DNA of 64,000 bases from positions 291,196,982 through 291,260,981 of the forward strand of contig NC_089490.1 in assembly GCF_036850765.1 (NCBI RefSeq), given 5' to 3'. Shown here piece after piece: positions 36,367 to 48,180 of this stretch (position 1 is the first letter of the stretch; the number at the start of each line of letters is the position of its first letter). This DNA comes from Saccopteryx bilineata. Taxonomy: Eukaryota > Chordata > Mammalia > Chiroptera > Emballonuridae. Below the pieces are notes generated by a model. It did not search any database. It worked only from the letters and a program-made list of their open reading frames with translations, and was not told the DNA's origin. Both the position numbers and the translations under genes were made by a program.

Positions 36367-39300
36367 AAAGGTGCCTTTATTACTTCATAACCCTTTTGTA
36401 CAGGTATGTGTACATTAGGTTCATGATAAGTTTATATATTTTTTGCTTTAAACAACTACATACAGGTTTAAAGACTTAGGAATAAAGATCGTGTGTGTAT
36501 TTACAACCATCCTGTACAGCTAAATTGCAATGTAGATTTTATTTCCCTTCAAACTAAAGGATATCTTATAACAGTTCTTGTAGTGAAAGTCTTTTGAAAT
36601 AAATTATTTTTTATTTAATTGAAAATGTTTTTATTTACCCTTCATTCATGAAAGATATAATCACTAATATAGAATCTCTACTGGTATTTTACCTTTCTCT
36701 GGCACTTTTAGATATTATAGGCTAACGCTCATGATATCTGATTAGAAGTGAGTAGTGTTTTTAAAATTGTCACATTTATGTAATGTGCTCCCTCACTTTC
36801 TGCATACTTTAATGATGTATTTCTATCACTGTGTAAAGCAATTGGACTATGATATGGTGAATGTTTATTCAGGCTCTCTGAGCTTGTGAACCCATAAATT
36901 TAACCTTTGTTTCAAGTGAAAAAATATGAAGAATTGTTTCTTTAGATATATTTTCATTTCATTTTTTCCCCTCTCCTTTTGCCACCCTAATATCAAACAT
37001 TTGAAATATTTTTATATTTCTATGAGGTTCAACTTTGCATTTTATAACTCTTTTTTATTCTCTTCTTCAAAATGGATAATTTCTCTTGGTTTATCTATAG
37101 TTTACTGACTGTTCGCCTCAATTCTGAAATTCATGCCAAACAATATTTCATTTTGTTTTAGATAAAATATTTTTTCATTTGTAAAATTTTCATTTGTTTA
37201 TTTTCAATTATTTTAGTTTTCTGGGTATATTTCCTATATATTTGTTATCAGCATATTTTACTTCTTAACCATTTTAATAATCACAATTTTATTATCCTTG
37301 TCCACTGATTCTAAAGTCTGAATCACCTTGATTATATTTGCTTTTAATAAGAGTTTATATCTTCTGTTCTATGTTGAGTAATTTTTATTATGCCATACAT
37401 ATTGTGACTGATATGTTCTAAGTAATCTAGAGTCTGTGTTCATCCAAAGAAGAAATTTTTTGCATGGTTGGTTAATATTTCTGAAATTAAATTATCTCTC
37501 CCACAGTACTGAAACTTAAATTCAAATATTATGGTTAAATTTGGCCTCTTAGAATACATCCAGGTGTCAGCTGAAATTTTGGGCAGAATTTATAGCAGAA
37601 ATTAGGCTTTCCCTGTGCAAATCTGTTCATTCCATTACTCTTCCCTCACATTCCTTCAGCAGTAGCTGTGTTTTGGACAGCTGGATCTCCTGTATATTTT
37701 ACATTTAATTTCTTGTATATTTTAAATATTTTATATTAACCATAAAAAAAGAAACATGTTTACTTAAATTGAGTCTAAGATAAACTTTAAACAAAGAAGC
37801 CACACCTTGATCAAACAAAATATACTTGTTATACTAATCCTTTTATTTTTTTAATACTACCAAAATAATGCAGTCAACAACTGACATACAATCTAAGACC
37901 TATTTTATAGTACAGGCAGTGCAACTGATCAAAAAGAATCATCAAATTTTCTAAGTATTCAAAGAGGTAGATATGAAGTGATGCATTCAAGGAAAACAAA
38001 AATTTCCCCATTGTTCTGCTTTAGCTGTTTTGGGGAACTAGAAAATGAAGCCTTACCATTAAAATGCTACCTCTTAGGACTGGCTTTTCTTATAAGGCAG
38101 CAATATCTACTCTTATTTTCCCTAAAATATCTACTCTAGCTTCTCCCAAAAGCCAAATGTTTTTAAGTCCAGCTCATCAATTATATCCCCCCTGATAGAT
38201 TTTTGCCCTTTTCAGGAAGACAGTATGTGGGGCTCACCTCACTTCCTTTTCCCATTGAGCACTGCAATATATCATGGAAAAGGTATGTCTGGCTTTATTT
38301 GAGGGGATCCTGAGTAGGTCCTGGGGCTAACACATTGAATAAAGTACAAATAGTTCATAATATGTAGGGTAAAAATTATTGCTTTGTTCATTTAAAAAAA
38401 TCACAATTATTGGGTTCCATTGTTGGAAACATTGGGTAATTATTACATTATAATGTTATTTAATCAGACTAATTATTATCTCATTTTGATAAATGAAAAA
38501 ACTGAGGCTCAGAAGGAGAATAAAAGGTGGAAGGTTTATATATATTTCTGTACTGTCTCATTAACTTAGATGTGAAAACTGAAAACTTATATCAGTTCAA
38601 TCATTCCTTTCTGTACAGATTCAATTTCAGAAAATTTACTTTGCAGCTTATATATCACTGTGATAACATAATTTTTTTAAAAAGATTATAAATTAACTTG
38701 ACCTGTCAGTCTATTTGTAAAAGGCTAGTTTTTAAATTCGAAGAAACATGCCTGTCATTTTAAATTAAGATATCTAAGCAAAAATATGTATGCACTATTG
38801 CAATTGCTGTAGAGAAATCTATGGCCAATATTTTCAAGCCTTCTCTATATATTTACCAGGATTGTACTTGTCAGACTGTTACAAACTATATTTATGATAA
38901 TAACTAAATCATATTTTTTGGTTATTTATTTTTCATCTAAACTTTGTTATCACTTTCATAACTCGCAACTGCAGAATTTTATGCTCTTTATTTAAATAAT
39001 TTCAATAGAGTTTGTTTTACAGTTATTTATTTGTTGTCTATAAATAACTTCCAATTTTACTAAGGCTTATCTGTTGAGAATTAGAATCATATGCTATTTT
39101 ATTCCTTACTTTGTTTTTCACACTACTTTTCTAGCTATTTATAAAAAATTTAGGATCAGGTAATAATACAGAAATTCTTTTAAAGGCAAGAATATATAAT
39201 TACTTGAATTTTAAAATTTAATGTATATAAAGTATATGGCAATTTATGTTCTTAAATAATAATAGAATTTTGTTTGGCCACAATCATTAATACAGATATT

Positions 39301-39434
39301 TGTTATATTTTTTCTAGATAAGAAAGCTTGTATTTTTGCTGCACATTGAAAAAGATCAATAAGAACAAATAATTTTAATGCAATTCCTGTAACATGTGTA
39401 TTGTGGTAAATGACTTGTTTTAAAATTAAATATT
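36367..39434. other. Single-copy AT-rich intergenic DNA, no gene recognised
   Basis: About 3 kb with no credible exon or long frame. Part of it (about 37000-37700) has the texture of a very old interspersed repeat, but I cannot name a family with confidence. Confidence 0.6.
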
Positions 39435-39810
39435 GCCCTGGCTGGTTGGCTCAGTGGCAGAGTGTCGGCCTGGCGTGCGGAAGTCCGAGGTTCAATTCCC
39501 GGCCAGGGCACACAGGAGAAGCACCCATCTGCTTCTCCACCCCTCCCCCTCTCCTTCCTCTCTGTCTCTCTCTTCCCCTCCCGCAGCCGAGGCTCCATTG
39601 GAGCAAAAGATGACCCGGGTGCTGGGGATGGCTCCTTGGCCTCTGCCTCAGGCGCTAGAGTGGCTCTGGTCGCACAGAGTGACGCCCCGGATGGGCAGAG
39701 CATCGCCCCCTGGTGGGTGTGCTGGGTGGATCCCGGTCAGGCACATGCGGGAGTCTGTCTGACTGCCTCCTCGTTTCCAGCTTCAGAAAAATACAAAAAA
39801 AAAATAAAAT
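39435..39810 (+). mobile_element. tRNA-derived SINE, Rhin-1-like, well preserved
   Basis: Starts 'gccctggctggttggctcag' (A-box-like), with a B-box-like 'ggttcaattccc'. The body has 'cacccatctgcttctccacc', a CT-rich stretch, 'ggctccattggagcaaaaga' and 'gcatcgccccctggtggg', ending in an A-rich tail. The best preserved copy in the window, and the main pointer to a rhinolophoid bat. Frames of 67-116 codons here are SINE translations, not genes. Confidence 0.9.
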
Positions 39811-40440
39811 AAAATATTAAAATGTAGATATTTAACTGCTATTAACATTAAGAAAAATTGCTGAGTAGAGGAAGAAAAATTTTAATATAGAACTGTTGTT
39901 ACTTGAATATTATATATATTTAGATATTTTAGATGTGAAGAGTAAAAAATAAATTGAATTATCAAAAAAGAAATATCCAATTGAAACTTTCATATTAATT
40001 ATAAATTAGCAATTATTTGTATATGTTTATTTATACTGACAAGATTTTTCACTGATGCAGGTAAGCTATTATAGGTTTATGAATTCAAATTAAGTGAAAA
40101 CAATGAAGTGGAACAGAGACAAATAGAAATAATTAAATTCTACTGTTCACATCAAAGAAAGGGTTATTTTTATGAAACTTCTTTGTAAGGTGTATGGAGT
40201 AATTCAGAGGAAGGTTGTAAAACAATAAAAATGTGCCCTAGTTCTTGGTACACATTGTAATATTATGTATATATATATTTTATATACACAGGTATGTGTG
40301 TATATATATAGTAAATATGCATATTTGAGAATATTTTGAATTTATGCTGTACTACTCAACATGATCATTTTCATTTTACATATCTATCAGTTTTAAGATT
40401 TGTGCTTGCTTACTGAAAGTTCTGTCATGCTAAATTTAAT
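39811..40440. other. AT-rich intergenic DNA, no gene recognised
   Basis: AT-rich, with a short TA/CA run near 40265-40312. Nothing else is recognisable. Confidence 0.65.
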
Positions 40441-40450
40441 CTGATAAGTC

Positions 40451-40462
<12 letters not shown>

Positions 40463-40481
<19 letters not shown>

Positions 40482-40532
40482 TATATATGAATATATATAT
40501 ATATTCATATATATGTGTGTGTGTGTGTGTGT
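40463..40532. repeat. Perfect 70-bp palindrome of CA, TA and TG runs
   Basis: (AC)n-(AT)4-GAATATATAT is mirrored exactly by ATATATATTC-(AT)4-(GT)n around a centre at 40497/40498. The arms are 35 bp with no spacer, so it could extrude a cruciform. Confidence 0.9.
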
Positions 40533-40614
40533 GTGTATCTTTTAGCAAAGCTACCTGGTGATATTTAAGAAGGTTCCTCAATAGCCAAAGCTTATTTGAA
40601 ACACACATATTCTT

Positions 40615-40809
40615 TTTTTTTTAGAGAGAGAGGAGAGGGAGAGACAGAGAGAGAGAGAGAGGAGAGACAGAGAGAGAGAGAAGGGTGGAAGAAGTTGGAA
40701 GCATCAACTCCCATATGTGCTTTGACCAGGCAAGCCCAGGGTTTTGAACAAGCAACCTCAGCATTTCCAGGTCGACACTTTATCCCACTGCGCCACCACA
40801 GGTCAGGCA
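40615..40809 (-). mobile_element. Short tRNA-derived SINE, antisense
   Basis: Read on the minus strand it starts 'gcctgacctgtggtggcgca' and ends in a CT-rich stretch and tail. Target duplication 'acacacatattctt' lies on both sides (about 40601-40614 and 40810-40823). Confidence 0.88.
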
Positions 40810-40823
40810 ACACACATATTCTT

Positions 40824-41809
40824 AAAAAGAACAATCTTTTCCCCGTTTTCCAGTTTCTATACTAAAACTTCTCCCCTGGGTATACGCCAGGTCTCTCTGT
40901 TCCCTTACTCTGTACACAAAGGGGATGATAATCTGATAATTGATATTAATTTTAGGGTTGAGTCACCAGGCATGCTCAACCCTGTTTTGAGTTTGGTCTT
41001 CTTAGGCCTTTACTTCCAGCTTCCCATTCTCCGTAAGAACGAAGGCCTACCAGCAACAGCTCTGTGTGTAACTAAATTGTGCAAGGGTAGTCTTCCTGAT
41101 TTTGGGCTAAAAACCATTTGGCTTTATCAGCAAACAGAGTGGTTTTGATTCACAAAAGATACTCCTTTATTTTATTTCTTAGTTTATATATAGTCCTACT
41201 TAGTAAGAAAATACATTTTATTGGATGCTACAAAAAAGCAAACATACAATAGAACCTTAAGGACATAGTAGCTTCTACAGATGCAGCATAGGCTTGAGAG
41301 ATATCAGCGGAACAGTGCAAATACCTTAAAATTCATAGTTCCAGAGACCTACAAGAGCATTTGAAGTTGCAGCAGGAATTGCGGGGGTGGGGGGTAGCAG
41401 GCAGGGGCTACGGGAAGGCTCAAGGCTGCAGACTGCAGGGAACAGCTGGTTCAGAGGCAAATATTCAGTTAAGTGGGAATAAAAAACTTTATAGAACTTT
41501 CAAACATTGTGTCAATTGGCAAAAGATCATTTGATACTTGAAACTTCAAAAGAGCTGAATTCTCATGATATATAACATACTGGAAAGTCTCTACTCTTAT
41601 TAGTACCTGGTTTAAAAGAGTAGCATTAATATACTGTTCTGTCTTCTATCCTTCTAACTGACTTCTAGTTTCATACAATTGAGTTTGGAAAAGACACTTG
41701 ACATAACTTCAATCTTCTTGAATTTACTGAGACTTGTTTTGTGGGCTATATGTGATCTATCCCATAGATTGTTCCATGTGCACAAAGAATGGTTATTTTG
41801 CTTCTTTAG
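40824..41809. other. Intergenic DNA, no gene recognised
   Basis: Contains a 134-codon frame starting in the SINE (40744-41148) with no recognisable domain. I treat it as chance. Nothing else is recognisable. Confidence 0.6.
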
Positions 41810-41928
41810 GTTAGAATGTTCATTATAAATGTATTAAGTTAATCTGGTGTAATGTGTTGTTCAATGTCAGTATTTTGTTATCAATTTTCTGTCTGCATAA
41901 TTTATCCATTGATATAAATGGGGTGATA

Positions 41929-42273
41929 GCCTAGGGACCAGGCGGTGGCACAGTGGATGGAGCATTGGACTGAAATGTGGAGGACCCAGGTTTGATACTC
42001 CGAGTTTGCCAGCTTGAGTGCGGGTTCATCTGGTTTTAACAAGGCTCACCAGCTTGAGTACAAAGTTGCTGGCTCGAGCAAAGGGTCACTCTGTCTGCTG
42101 TTGCCTCCCCGTCAAGGCACATCTGAGAAATCAATCAATGAACAACTAAGGAACCACAATGAAGAACTGATGCTTCTCATCTTTCTCCCTTCTTGTCTCT
42201 CTGTCCCTATCTTTCCCTCTCTCTGACTCTCCCTGGCTCTACCATAATAAATAAATAAATAAATAAATAAATA
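41929..42273 (+). mobile_element. tRNA-derived SINE
   Basis: Same type as the SINE in L1b/L1c ORF2 ('ggaccaggcggtggcacagt', 'gccagcttgagtgcgggttc', 'caatcaatgaacaactaagg'). It has an (AAAT)n tail. Target duplication GGGTGATA lies at 41921-41928 and about 42274-42281. Confidence 0.9.
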
Positions 42274-42535
42274 GGGTGATAAAATTTCTTAATATTGTAT
42301 TAATGCCAACTTCTGTCTTTAGATCTCTTAATATTTGCTTTATGTATTCTGGTGTTCCTATATTGGGTGTGTGTATATACATTTGCAAGCATACCTTCTT
42401 GCTAATGACTCCTTTATCATTATATAATGATTTCATATAGCTTTTATTTGGTACTTGTTTTAAAGCCTATTTTGTCTGTGTAATAGGCATATGACTATCT
42501 TACCTTTCTTTTCATTTTTATTTGCATGGAATATA

Positions 42536-43131
42536 CCGTGTGTCCATAAAGTCGTGGTGCACTTTTGACCAGTCACAGGAAAGCAACAAAAGAAGATAGA
42601 AATGTAAAATCTGCACCAAATAAAAGGAAAACTCTCCCAGTTTCATAGTATTCAGTGCAGTTCGATGTGGGCTCATGCACAGATTTTTTAGGGCTCCTTA
42701 GGTAGCTATCCTGTATAGCCTCTAAAGACTCATCACTGACTAGTGGCCTACCAGAATGGGGTTTCTCCACCAAACTGCCAGTTTCCTTCAACTGCTTATC
42801 CCACCGAGAAATGTTATTCCTATGTGGTGGTGCTTCGTTATAAATGTGCTGATATTCACATTGCACTTTGGTCACGGATTCGAATTTAGCAAGCCACAGA
42901 ACACACTGAACTTTACTCTGTACCATCCACATCTCGACTGGCATGGCCATGGGCTGCTCCGCTGTATACACGGTGTTACGTCATCATCCGCACATGCGCA
43001 CATGCTGCCACGTTATCCTACAGAAACTGGGAGGGTTTTCCTTTTATTTGGTGCAGATTTCACATTTCTATCGTCTTGTGTTGCTTTCTTGTGACCGGTC
43101 AAAAGTGCACCATGACTTTACAGACACATTG
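42536..43131 (-). mobile_element. Tc1/mariner-type transposon, internally deleted
   Basis: A 596-bp element flanked by TA dinucleotides (42534-42535 and 43132-43133), with inverted repeats of ~105 bp at ~10% mismatch (left 'ccgtgtgtccataaagtc', right end reverse complement 'caatgtgtctgtaaagtc'). Between them, on the minus strand, is the N-terminal part of a transposase. The catalytic part is missing. Confidence 0.9.
42573..42971 (-). pseudogene. Transposase N-terminal fragment of the deleted mariner
   Basis: A 132-codon frame on the minus strand. The middle resembles the DNA-binding half of mariner-type transposases: a helix-turn-helix-like 'PPHRNNISRWDKQLKETGS' followed by 'HSGRPLVSDE', whose Gly-Arg-Pro is the usual linker between two such domains. 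After 'YLRSPKKSVHEPTS' the frame runs into the opposite inverted repeat, so the DDE/D catalytic domain is lost by internal deletion. The first residues may not be the original start. It is inactive on its own. Confidence 0.8.
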
Positions 43132-43664
43132 TATTATTCCATACCTTCAATTTCAGTCTGTGTGTATCTCTACTATTGAAGAGACTCTTATAGTCAACAC
43201 ATGTATTAGTCTTGCTTATTTATGCCTTCAGTCACGCTGTCTTTTAATTAGAGAATTTAGTCCATTTACATTTAAAGTAATTATTGATAGATATGTACTG
43301 TATTTAGTGCAATTTTCTTAATTATTATCTTGCTGTCTTTGCAGTTTCTGTTCCTTTCTTCTCTTTATCTCTTCCTTTTGGGTTTGATGACTTCTTTTAG
43401 TGTTATGTTTATATTCCTTTCTCATATTTTTCTGTGTCCACTATAATTTTTTACTTTGTGATTACAATGATTTCACATATATTTTATGTATATAATAGTC
43501 TATTTTAAGTAAGTAACAGCTTAAATTTAAACATATGGCAAAACTGTGTATTTTTACTCCCCTATTATGCTTTATATTTTGATTTCACATTTTTATATCT
43601 TTTAGTTTTATGTCTTCTTTAACTAATTATTTTAATTGTAGTTAACATTGCTACTTTCAAATTT

Positions 43665-43825
43665 TTTATTTATTGATTTTTAGAGAGCAAGAAAAGGAGA
43701 GAAAAACAATGATTTGTTCTTATCCATTCATTGGTTGAATCTTGTATGTGTCCTGACCAGGGATCTGACCTGCAACCTTGGCAAATTGGGTCGATGCTCT
43801 AACTAAATGAGCTACCCAGTCAGGG
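43665..43825 (-). mobile_element. Short tRNA-derived SINE, antisense
   Basis: The minus strand starts 'cctgactgggtagctcattt', with a B-box-like region and a CT-rich end. It lies inside the antisense L1. The target duplication is not clear. Confidence 0.75.
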
Positions 43826-44510
43826 ATTATATTTACTACTTTTGTCCTTTCATCTTTTTTTTTTCTTTTTAGCTTAAAAAATTCCTTTAACATTTCTTGT
43901 AAGAACAGTTTAATGGTAATAAACTCCATTAACTTTCGCTTGTCTAGAAAATCTTTATCTTTCCTTCAATTCTGAATAACTTTGCCAGGTAGAATATTCT
44001 TAGTTGGAAGATTTCTCCACTTAGCACTTTGAATATGTCATGCTACTTTCTACTGGACTGCAAATTTTCTGCTGAAAAATACTCTGATAACCTCATTAGG
44101 TTTCCATTGCACATAATGAGTTTGTTGTTTCTTTTGCTGCTCTGTTCCTGTGAGTACAATACTTTGTCTTCAGACCACCAACCCATTATTCAAATTCATC
44201 CAGTCCCCTGTTGAGCATTTCTGGTATAATTTTCATTTAAGTTGTTATATTCTTCATCTTTGTGACTTCATTTTGGTACTTTCTTATATTTTCTATCTCT
44301 TTGTTAAGATCTTACTACCTTTACCCATTATTTTTCTGAGTTCAGTGAGCATCATTATGACCATTGCTTTGAATTCTTTATCAGGTAGCTTTCTTATCTA
44401 TTATTAATGTTTTTTCCTAAGGTTTTGTCTTTTCCTTTTACATTAAAAATATTTCTTTGTTTCCTCATTTTACTTAACTCTTTGTGTGTATTTCTATATA
44501 TTAGACAAAA

Positions 44511-47130
44511 ACAGTTATCTCTCTCATTACCCAGTTTCACTCTGCTTGAATCCAGTCCCTCAGGCAGAAACTTTTAAAGTGCACAAAAATCCACAGTCCT
44601 CTGGGGCTGTTACTATAAACCTTCCTGCCTCCAGACCAGGAGATATGGAGTGTTAACTCTACTTTTTACTCTGATTTATTTTTTTCCTGAAGAAAACTTT
44701 CTGTTAGCCGTTAGTCTCAGTCCTATGTGGAACAGAGCCATGATAAAACCACATTAGGTCCTATCTCTCAGAGAAATTATATTTTCATAGAAGAGCAAGT
44801 AAAACATTTTTAAAAAGTAAAATAAATATAATTGCAAATATAAACATTTATGTAACTATATAATAATGTTGATTTCACCTTAACTACTGTGAGAAAAGAA
44901 CCAGTAGGTTCTGTCTTTGGGAGGAAATCTAAACAGAAGCAATCATGCAAACCTCTGTGGGAAAACACCCTCAGGCCGAGGGGAAGCAAATTTCCAGTCT
45001 CTGTGGCTGGAAGAAGTGTGCTGGTTCAAGAATCACAAAATAGGACCGCAATGCTGAATGTTAAGAAAAGAGAAGGAGGCAGTATGGCTTTTAATTAGAG
45101 AGGTAGGGTACTAAGCAGGATTTATGACACTAAATAACAGACATTGCCTCTAATATGACAGAAAGTGAATACAATGTAAAGATATAGAAATTTCAGAGAA
45201 TGGACAATAAGAATTCATAATAAAATAAACACATATCCATGACGGTGCCACTAAATCAATTGGAGAAAAAGTCACAATTTGTTTCATCTCCTCTACCTGA
45301 CACAGCATCCTTCTCGCATCACTCTTTCAAAGCTCAAAGAAACAGGCTTAACATTTCAACCTGATCCTGTCACATCACAGTTGGCAGGAAGAAAAGAAAA
45401 TGCATACTTCTTCCCCAAAGTTTTACAGAGAGTGGAGAGGCCCTATTTTATAGCAGAAAATACACAACAGGGGTATCATCCTGAGTTGGAAGAAATTCAT
45501 GAAACTAGTTTAGCCAAAATATAACATGTTCATTAAAGGGAATTTTTTGGCTGTTCAACATTTATATAATGCTTCTCACTTTATTAAACAGAGAAAAGAA
45601 TGTTTCTATTTAACACATGTAACAGTCTTCCCACTTCTGCTGTTCTCCACCTTGCAGTGGTCCCTAGGGGGCATAAAGCCTAACATACATCTACTTTTTA
45701 TTGTATGCTATCATTTATTTTGATTTATATTAGTTCTAAGACTAAATTTAAGATATATACAAACATAGCTAAGCATAACATCTATTCAAATTTTTAAGTA
45801 TCAAATTATACTAAGGATATAAAACTTAAAAACAAGTTTCCTGCTCCACTTTTCATCTTATATAGTTTTCTTCCACATAGGAATTACTTTTAAATATTTC
45901 TCTTTTTGGTTCTAATATGAACAATTCAACAAAATACCTGAGTAATAGGTTGTAACTGAGAGTGATGGGCAACTAGAATGACAATGATTTAAACAAAATA
46001 AAGCTTTGTTTTTTCTCTAGCATTAAAATCTGGCTAAACAGTTCAAGTAAGTGCTCCATGCATTAGAGGTAAAGTCTTCTATCTGGTGTTCCAAATAATT
46101 ATGAGCAAAGTAGAGATGGTGTTACCTATCTTCTATGTATTAGGATGGGGAAATAAAGTCTTCATTCTGAACACTCACATGCCCAGTTCATAAGATTGCA
46201 ACCAGTGAACCTTGCCAAAATCTTTCTTTTGGCTATCTAAATAACACTTTTATTTATTTTTTCACATGTATAGAATTATTGCCACCATTCTCCAAGGGAA
46301 ACATAAAAAGCCGATTCAGTTGATAAATCTACCTTACATCCAGCACCTCTGAGTGACTTGAAATATATTCCAAATATCTGAATGTGGTCTCATATGGACA
46401 AGTGATCCAAAAATAAAAAACAAACAACAAAACATTATCTATTCTTACTTCTACTAAGTCACTGTGATAATAGCATTCTTGATGAACTCATCACAATGTA
46501 ACCCATAGTATGCTAAGCTTTTTAATTTTACTATAATAAACAATTTCAGTCAGAAGACGTCCTATTTTCATTTTAACCATAAGAAAACTGAGGCATAGAG
46601 TAATAAAATAAATTTCTTATGATTGTACATCTAGCTAGTGTAGAACCACTATTTAAAACCAGGTTGTATAACCATGCTTTTTATTTTTATGTATCATATT
46701 CCCTCCTATGTGAGTTACTACTGCCTACTGATGAAAGGCTGAATTCATCCTAGCCATAAAATACATAGACAATCTATTATTAATCTATACATTCCTTGGA
46801 TTAGCAAATTTTATTAATCTAACTATGTCTTTTACTTAATGAGATGCCTGAAATACAGTGGATTTTTAATTGGTGTTAAATAAAAAAATTGCATTTTAAT
46901 TCAATGTGCATAGAAATACCAAATATTTAAAAGAAAAAATACATTAAAACAAAACTATATATACATTTTGAAACATTTATATAACCTTGCCCAAATGCCC
47001 AATGTCTAATAAGCATACTGGAATAGAAATGAGATGACTAGCATCAAAGTAAAATTTAGAGTCAGAACTGGGATGTACAATGATGAAACATAGACCCTAC
47101 TATCTATAGCAATATAGAACCACTACCATA
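44511..47130. other. Intergenic DNA, no gene recognised
   Basis: About 2.6 kb. Frames of 65-81 codons (44889-45723) show no family features and no supporting structure. Confidence 0.6.
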
Positions 47131-47510
47131 GGCCTGGGCCAGTTGTCTCAGTGGTAGAGCATCAGCCCAGCGTGTGGAAATCCCAGATTCAATTCCCTGC
47201 CAGGGCACAGAGGAGAAGCGCCCATCTGCTTCTCTACCCTTCCCTCTCTCCTTTCTCTCTCTTACTCTCTCTCTTCCCCTTCCACAACCAAGGGTCTATT
47301 GGAGCAAAGTTGGCCCGGGCACTGAGGGTGGCTCCATGGCCTCAGCCTCAGGCACTGGAATGGCTCAGATTAGAGTGGAGAAACACCTCAGAGGGGCCGA
47401 GCATCGCCCCCTGGTGGGCTAGCCGGTTTGATCCCAGTAGGGTGCATGCAGGAGTCTGCCTGACTCCCCTGGACCCCTCAGCTTCTCACTTCAGAGGAAG
47501 AAAAAACCCA
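47131..47510 (+). mobile_element. tRNA-derived SINE, Rhin-1-like
   Basis: Starts 'ggcctgggccagttgtctca'. The body has 'cgcccatctgcttctctacc', 'ggcccgggcactgagggtgg' and 'gcatcgccccctggtgggct'. Moderately diverged. Confidence 0.87.
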
Positions 47511-47899
47511 ACCCTCTGCGATAGAACTTGACTATGTTCCTTGGCTACACATTCTCGACAGGTCTAGTTAGGCTGTCTTAAAACAGATCTTTATAAATAC
47601 AGTGCTTTATTTGTTGTAGAATGACAATCAACATTGGCTTTTACATTTATTTCTCTTTATTATTAGTGTCTCCTGCTTTTTCCTCCTGAGAATACCTTAA
47701 ATCTGATATCTCATTGTCCTTTAAGACACTCCCCCTGCTAGGCTAGGACTTCCAATACTATAATCAATCGAAGTTGTAACAGTGGGCATAAAAATTTGAT
47801 ATTGTACCACGTTTTCATCTGAATTTCTGGTCTTTTTCTGCCTGGTTTTGCCCTCTTCACCTTAAATAACAGTAGCTACATATTGTCACCTGCATTAGT
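47511..47899. other. Intergenic DNA, no gene recognised
   Basis: Nothing recognisable. Confidence 0.6.
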
Positions 47900-48180
47900 T
47901 TCTATCTCTGTTGTAACAAATCAATACAAACTCAGTGGCTTAAAACAATACACATTTATAACCTCAGAGTTCTGTAGGTGAAAAGAACAAGTCGGCTCAC
48001 CTGAATGCTCTGTCTAGTTTCACAAGGTTGACCTGCTAGGCTCATCAGGAGACTCTGGGATGAATTTGCTACTAAGCTCATTTAAATTGTTGGAGAAATC
48101 TAGTTCCTACAGGTTGTAGGATTAATATTCTTGTTTCCTTACGGGCTGTCAGCTGGGGGCTGCCCTTTCTTGGTCTACCA
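47900..48180 (-). mobile_element. MLT1-like (MaLR) LTR fragment, antisense
   Basis: The + strand reads 'aactcagtggcttaaaacaa', the reverse complement of the conserved MLT1/MaLR LTR 3' end, followed by 'ctcagagttctgtaggt' and 'gggctgtcagctgggggctg'. It is old, with approximate limits and uncertain subfamily. Confidence 0.5.

Larger units (their letters stand above)
41810..44510 (-). mobile_element. Old LINE-1, antisense, interrupted by a SINE, a mariner and another SINE
   Basis: On the + strand this shows typical antisense L1 sequence, including 'gagaatttagtccatttaca' near 43250, 'tttctgctgaaaaatactct' near 44067 and 'gttgttcaatgtcagtattt' near 41857. It is diverged, with no usable frame. The limits are approximate. 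Confidence 0.8.

Noticed and set aside
39435..39510. tRNA-like A and B boxes
   Set aside because: Part of a SINE head. The sequence continues into the SINE body and CT-rich tail, and I cannot fold a proper tRNA with a good anticodon arm.
39356..39812. Frames of 67-116 codons around 39.4-39.8 kb
   Set aside because: They are translations of a tRNA-derived SINE on both strands.
40744..41148. 134-codon frame
   Set aside because: Begins inside an antisense SINE and continues into unremarkable DNA. No domain or codon signal.
42756..43321. Plus-strand frames of 78-112 codons across the mariner
   Set aside because: They are antisense to the transposase fragment and run through the inverted repeat.
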